Assembly: GCA_009692725.1 (NCBI GenBank)
Contig: SHYP01000015.1
Location: 1-33,557, forward strand
DNA from: Dehalococcoidia bacterium
GTDB taxonomy: Bacteria > Chloroflexota > Dehalococcoidia > UBA2979
Length of the DNA stretch: 33,557 nucleotides
Direction: 5' to 3'
In this document: positions 32,339 to 33,557 of the stretch, piece by piece
Position numbering within the stretch: position 1 is the stretch's first letter
Layout of the letters: each line of letters opens with the position of its first letter
The notes under the pieces: model-generated
Seen by the model: only the letters and a program-made list of their open reading frames with translations
Database searches by the model: none
What the model was told of the DNA's origin: nothing
Translations under genes and position numbers: made by a program

Positions 32339-32704
32339 ATGACCACCCCCAGTGGGTCGGGGCCCCAGTCCATGCGGTTCGCGCTGCACGAGGTGCTGTC
32401 GGGCATGCTCGCGAGCATCGAGCGCGACAGCTTCACGGACGACGCCCACCGGCTCGCCACGATGTTCGAGAGCCTAGCGACGCAGTACCCGCTGTTCGCG
32501 CCGCTCGCCGCGGGCGTCGACCCCGAGGCGGTGGCCCAGGCGCTCTCGACCCTCGAAGCGAAGGGGTTTCTGGAGCAAGGCGCCGGGGTGTACGTGCTAA
32601 CCGAGGCGGGGCGCGCGCACTGCGTGACCAGCAAGCGCACGCTCTTCAACCAGGGCGCTCGCGCCGAGCTGGAAGGCGCGGCCCGCATCTTCGACACGGT
32701 CTAG
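32339..32704 (+). CDS. Small helical, winged-helix-like protein, function unknown
   Basis: 121 residues from ATG 32339, supported by AAAGGG eight bases upstream. The middle, VDPEAVAQALSTLEAKGFLE followed by GVYVLTEAGRAHC, has the helix-helix-wing pattern of MarR/PadR-like DNA-binding domains, while the N-terminal half is helical (FALHEVLSGMLASIERDSF). A single Cys is in the wing region. No family was recognised. A TATGAT hexamer (32234-32239) and a GATAGT (32314-32319) are possible -10 elements. It appears to stand alone. Confidence 0.5.
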   Translation: MTTPSGSGPQSMRFALHEVLSGMLASIERDSFTDDAHRLATMFESLATQYPLFAPLAAGVDPEAVAQALSTLEAKGFLEQGAGVYVLTEAGRAHCVTSKRTLFNQGARAELEGAARIFDTV

Positions 32705-32720
32705 CCGCGCCGCGCGGCGC

Positions 32721-32890
32721 CTAGGCGCGGCCGGCCACGCCACTACCCGGACCGGCCCCGAAGCGCGCGCGCACGTCGATCGCCCGCAGCAGGGCCGCGC
32801 GCGTCAGCAGCCCCACCAGCGAGCCGCTATCCCGCGATAGCGATGCACGTCCAGATTCGCGAGGCGCAGCGCCACGTGGCCACCGGGTCC
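32721..32890 (-). pseudogene. CBS-domain remnant
   Basis: The frame ends at a TAG (32721-32723) and reads DSGSLVGLLTRAALLRAIDV, the last strand and helix of a CBS domain. In another frame just upstream, HVALRLANLDVHRY looks like the preceding helix of the same domain, so there is a frameshift near 32835-32845, beside a GCTATC/GATAGC hairpin. The rest of the parent protein (a channel or regulatory enzyme) is absent. It is probably the broken end of a lost gene. Confidence 0.4.
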
Positions 32891-32952
32891 TAGACGGCCT
32901 CATTCGCATTGTCGCGGGTCACAGTACGCATCCGCGAGCCGGGTGACAGGCG

Positions 32953-32958
32953 TATAGT
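32953..32958 (+). promoter_or_regulatory. Candidate -10 upstream of the binding-protein gene
   Basis: TATAGT lies about 37 bases before the GTG start and upstream of a full AGGAGG ribosome site (32982-32987 region). No -35 match was found. Confidence 0.3.
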
Positions 32959-32994
32959 TTTGAACACCACGTATGTGATTCCGAGGAGGTCAGC

Positions 32995-33557
32995 GTGCCA
33001 GAGTTCATCGACCCCGCCAGGGCGCTGCTGCTGCAGCGCCGCGCGTTGCTACGCACGACGGCGATAGGCGTCGGCGGGCTCGCGGCGGCGGCCTTGCTCG
33101 GCTGCGGGGGCGACGATGACGCGGCTGACCTCGGCACTGCGCCGGCGCCCGCACAGTCCACGCCGGCAGTCGGCGCCGCCGACGGTGACGGGCGCTTCCA
33201 GTACAACGTCAAGGAAGCGACCGGACAGGCTAAACGAGGTGGCACCCTAGTACAGGGAGTGACGTGGAACGTCGGACCAATGGACCCGACGAAGTCCGCG
33301 GCCGGGGGCACCATCGGGCCAGGACGCGCCGCGTATAACGGCGTCCTGCGGTTCGTGTCTGGGCCGAAAGCCAGTGCGAGAGAAATCAAGCTCGAAGGTG
33401 ACCTTGCAAAGTCGTGGCAGGTCGCGCCGGACGGGCTGACCTACACCTTCCAGCTCAACACCGGCGTGAAGTGGCAGAACGTCGCTCCGGTGAGCGGGCG
33501 CGCCTTCGGATCCGCCGACGTGAAATACGCCTGGGAGCGCTATGCGGGCGCAGGCGC
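32995..33557 (+). CDS. Extracytoplasmic solute-binding lipoprotein of a peptide/nickel-type ABC transporter (5' part)
   Basis: The frame runs off the window, so only about 187 residues are seen. GTG 32995 has AGGAGG five bases upstream. The N-terminus has a twin-arginine-like LLLQRRALLRTTAIG, a hydrophobic stretch, and the lipobox AALLGC, so the protein is probably exported and lipid-anchored at that Cys. A low-complexity acidic/Ala/Pro linker follows. Then come RGGTLVQGVTW, GPMDPTKSA, LEGDLAKSWQVAPDGLTYTF and VKWQNVAPVSGRAFGSADVK, the opening of the SBP family 5 domain (oligopeptide, dipeptide or nickel binding). The permease and ATPase genes are expected downstream, beyond the window. Confidence 0.9.
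   Translation, partial: MPEFIDPARALLLQRRALLRTTAIGVGGLAAAALLGCGGDDDAADLGTAPAPAQSTPAVGAADGDGRFQYNVKEATGQAKRGGTLVQGVTWNVGPMDPTKSAAGGTIGPGRAAYNGVLRFVSGPKASAREIKLEGDLAKSWQVAPDGLTYTFQLNTGVKWQNVAPVSGRAFGSADVKYAWERYAGAG

Overview
The window is GC-rich bacterial chromosomal DNA with tightly packed genes on both strands. Some starts have AGGAGG-type ribosome binding sites. At least four others appear leaderless, with a -10 hexamer ending about six bases before the start codon. The gene mix is selA, mutS2 with an Smr domain, an ECF nickel/cobalt transporter with a PDGLE subunit, serA beside a class V aminotransferase and a DUF1015 gene, a short AcsA, and a twin-arginine-like lipoprotein binding protein. 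It would fit Chloroflexota or a similarly GC-rich lineage. That placement is a guess from gene content, not a measurement.

Layout. 0-2.75 kb: an LLM-class flavin oxidoreductase, a truncated tyrosine integrase beside a tRNA-3'-end-like sequence (an old integration scar), and a crotonase-family gene ending in a strong hairpin. 2.8-5.9 kb (minus): an operon fur-cbiM-PDGLE-cbiQ-cbiO, a metal-responsive repressor with the metal importer it probably controls. 6.0-11.3 kb: universal stress protein, VTT/DedA membrane protein, a ComEC-type metallo-beta-lactamase domain, RNase PH, a CDGSH iron-sulfur protein, a HIT hydrolase, DUF1015 and SRPBCC. 11.3-18.0 kb: a serine block (serA and a class V aminotransferase on the minus strand from one promoter), divergent from selA-mutS2. 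Serine feeds the seryl-tRNA(Sec) that SelA uses.

18.0-24.4 kb is a decay zone. Five loci carry at least one disabling lesion or an uncertain end: a heme-copper-oxidase-like membrane protein, a GT39-like membrane protein split by an 11-bp tandem repeat, a degenerate GGDEF protein, a histidine kinase with four lesions, and a response regulator whose frame runs into a tRNA. Intact genes among them are a novel-looking Cys-cluster protein with two internal repeats, a small membrane protein, a histidine phosphatase, a Nudix CoA pyrophosphatase-like gene and a CAT-anticodon tRNA.

24.5-31.4 kb: a P450-HIT pair divergent from an ABC1/UbiB kinase, then an acetate-to-citrate operon (acsA, citrate synthase, and an unknown gene interrupted by one in-frame TGA). 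31.5-33.6 kb: an ArsR regulator with a near-consensus promoter, whose expected SRPBCC partner is cut after about 35 codons and joined to the tail of an MgtC/DUF4010 membrane protein. Then come a small winged-helix-like protein, a CBS-domain remnant and the start of a peptide/nickel-type ABC transporter binding lipoprotein that runs off the window. The recurring theme is recombination scars and broken frames among otherwise housekeeping genes. Whether these are true pseudogenes or sequence errors is the main open question.
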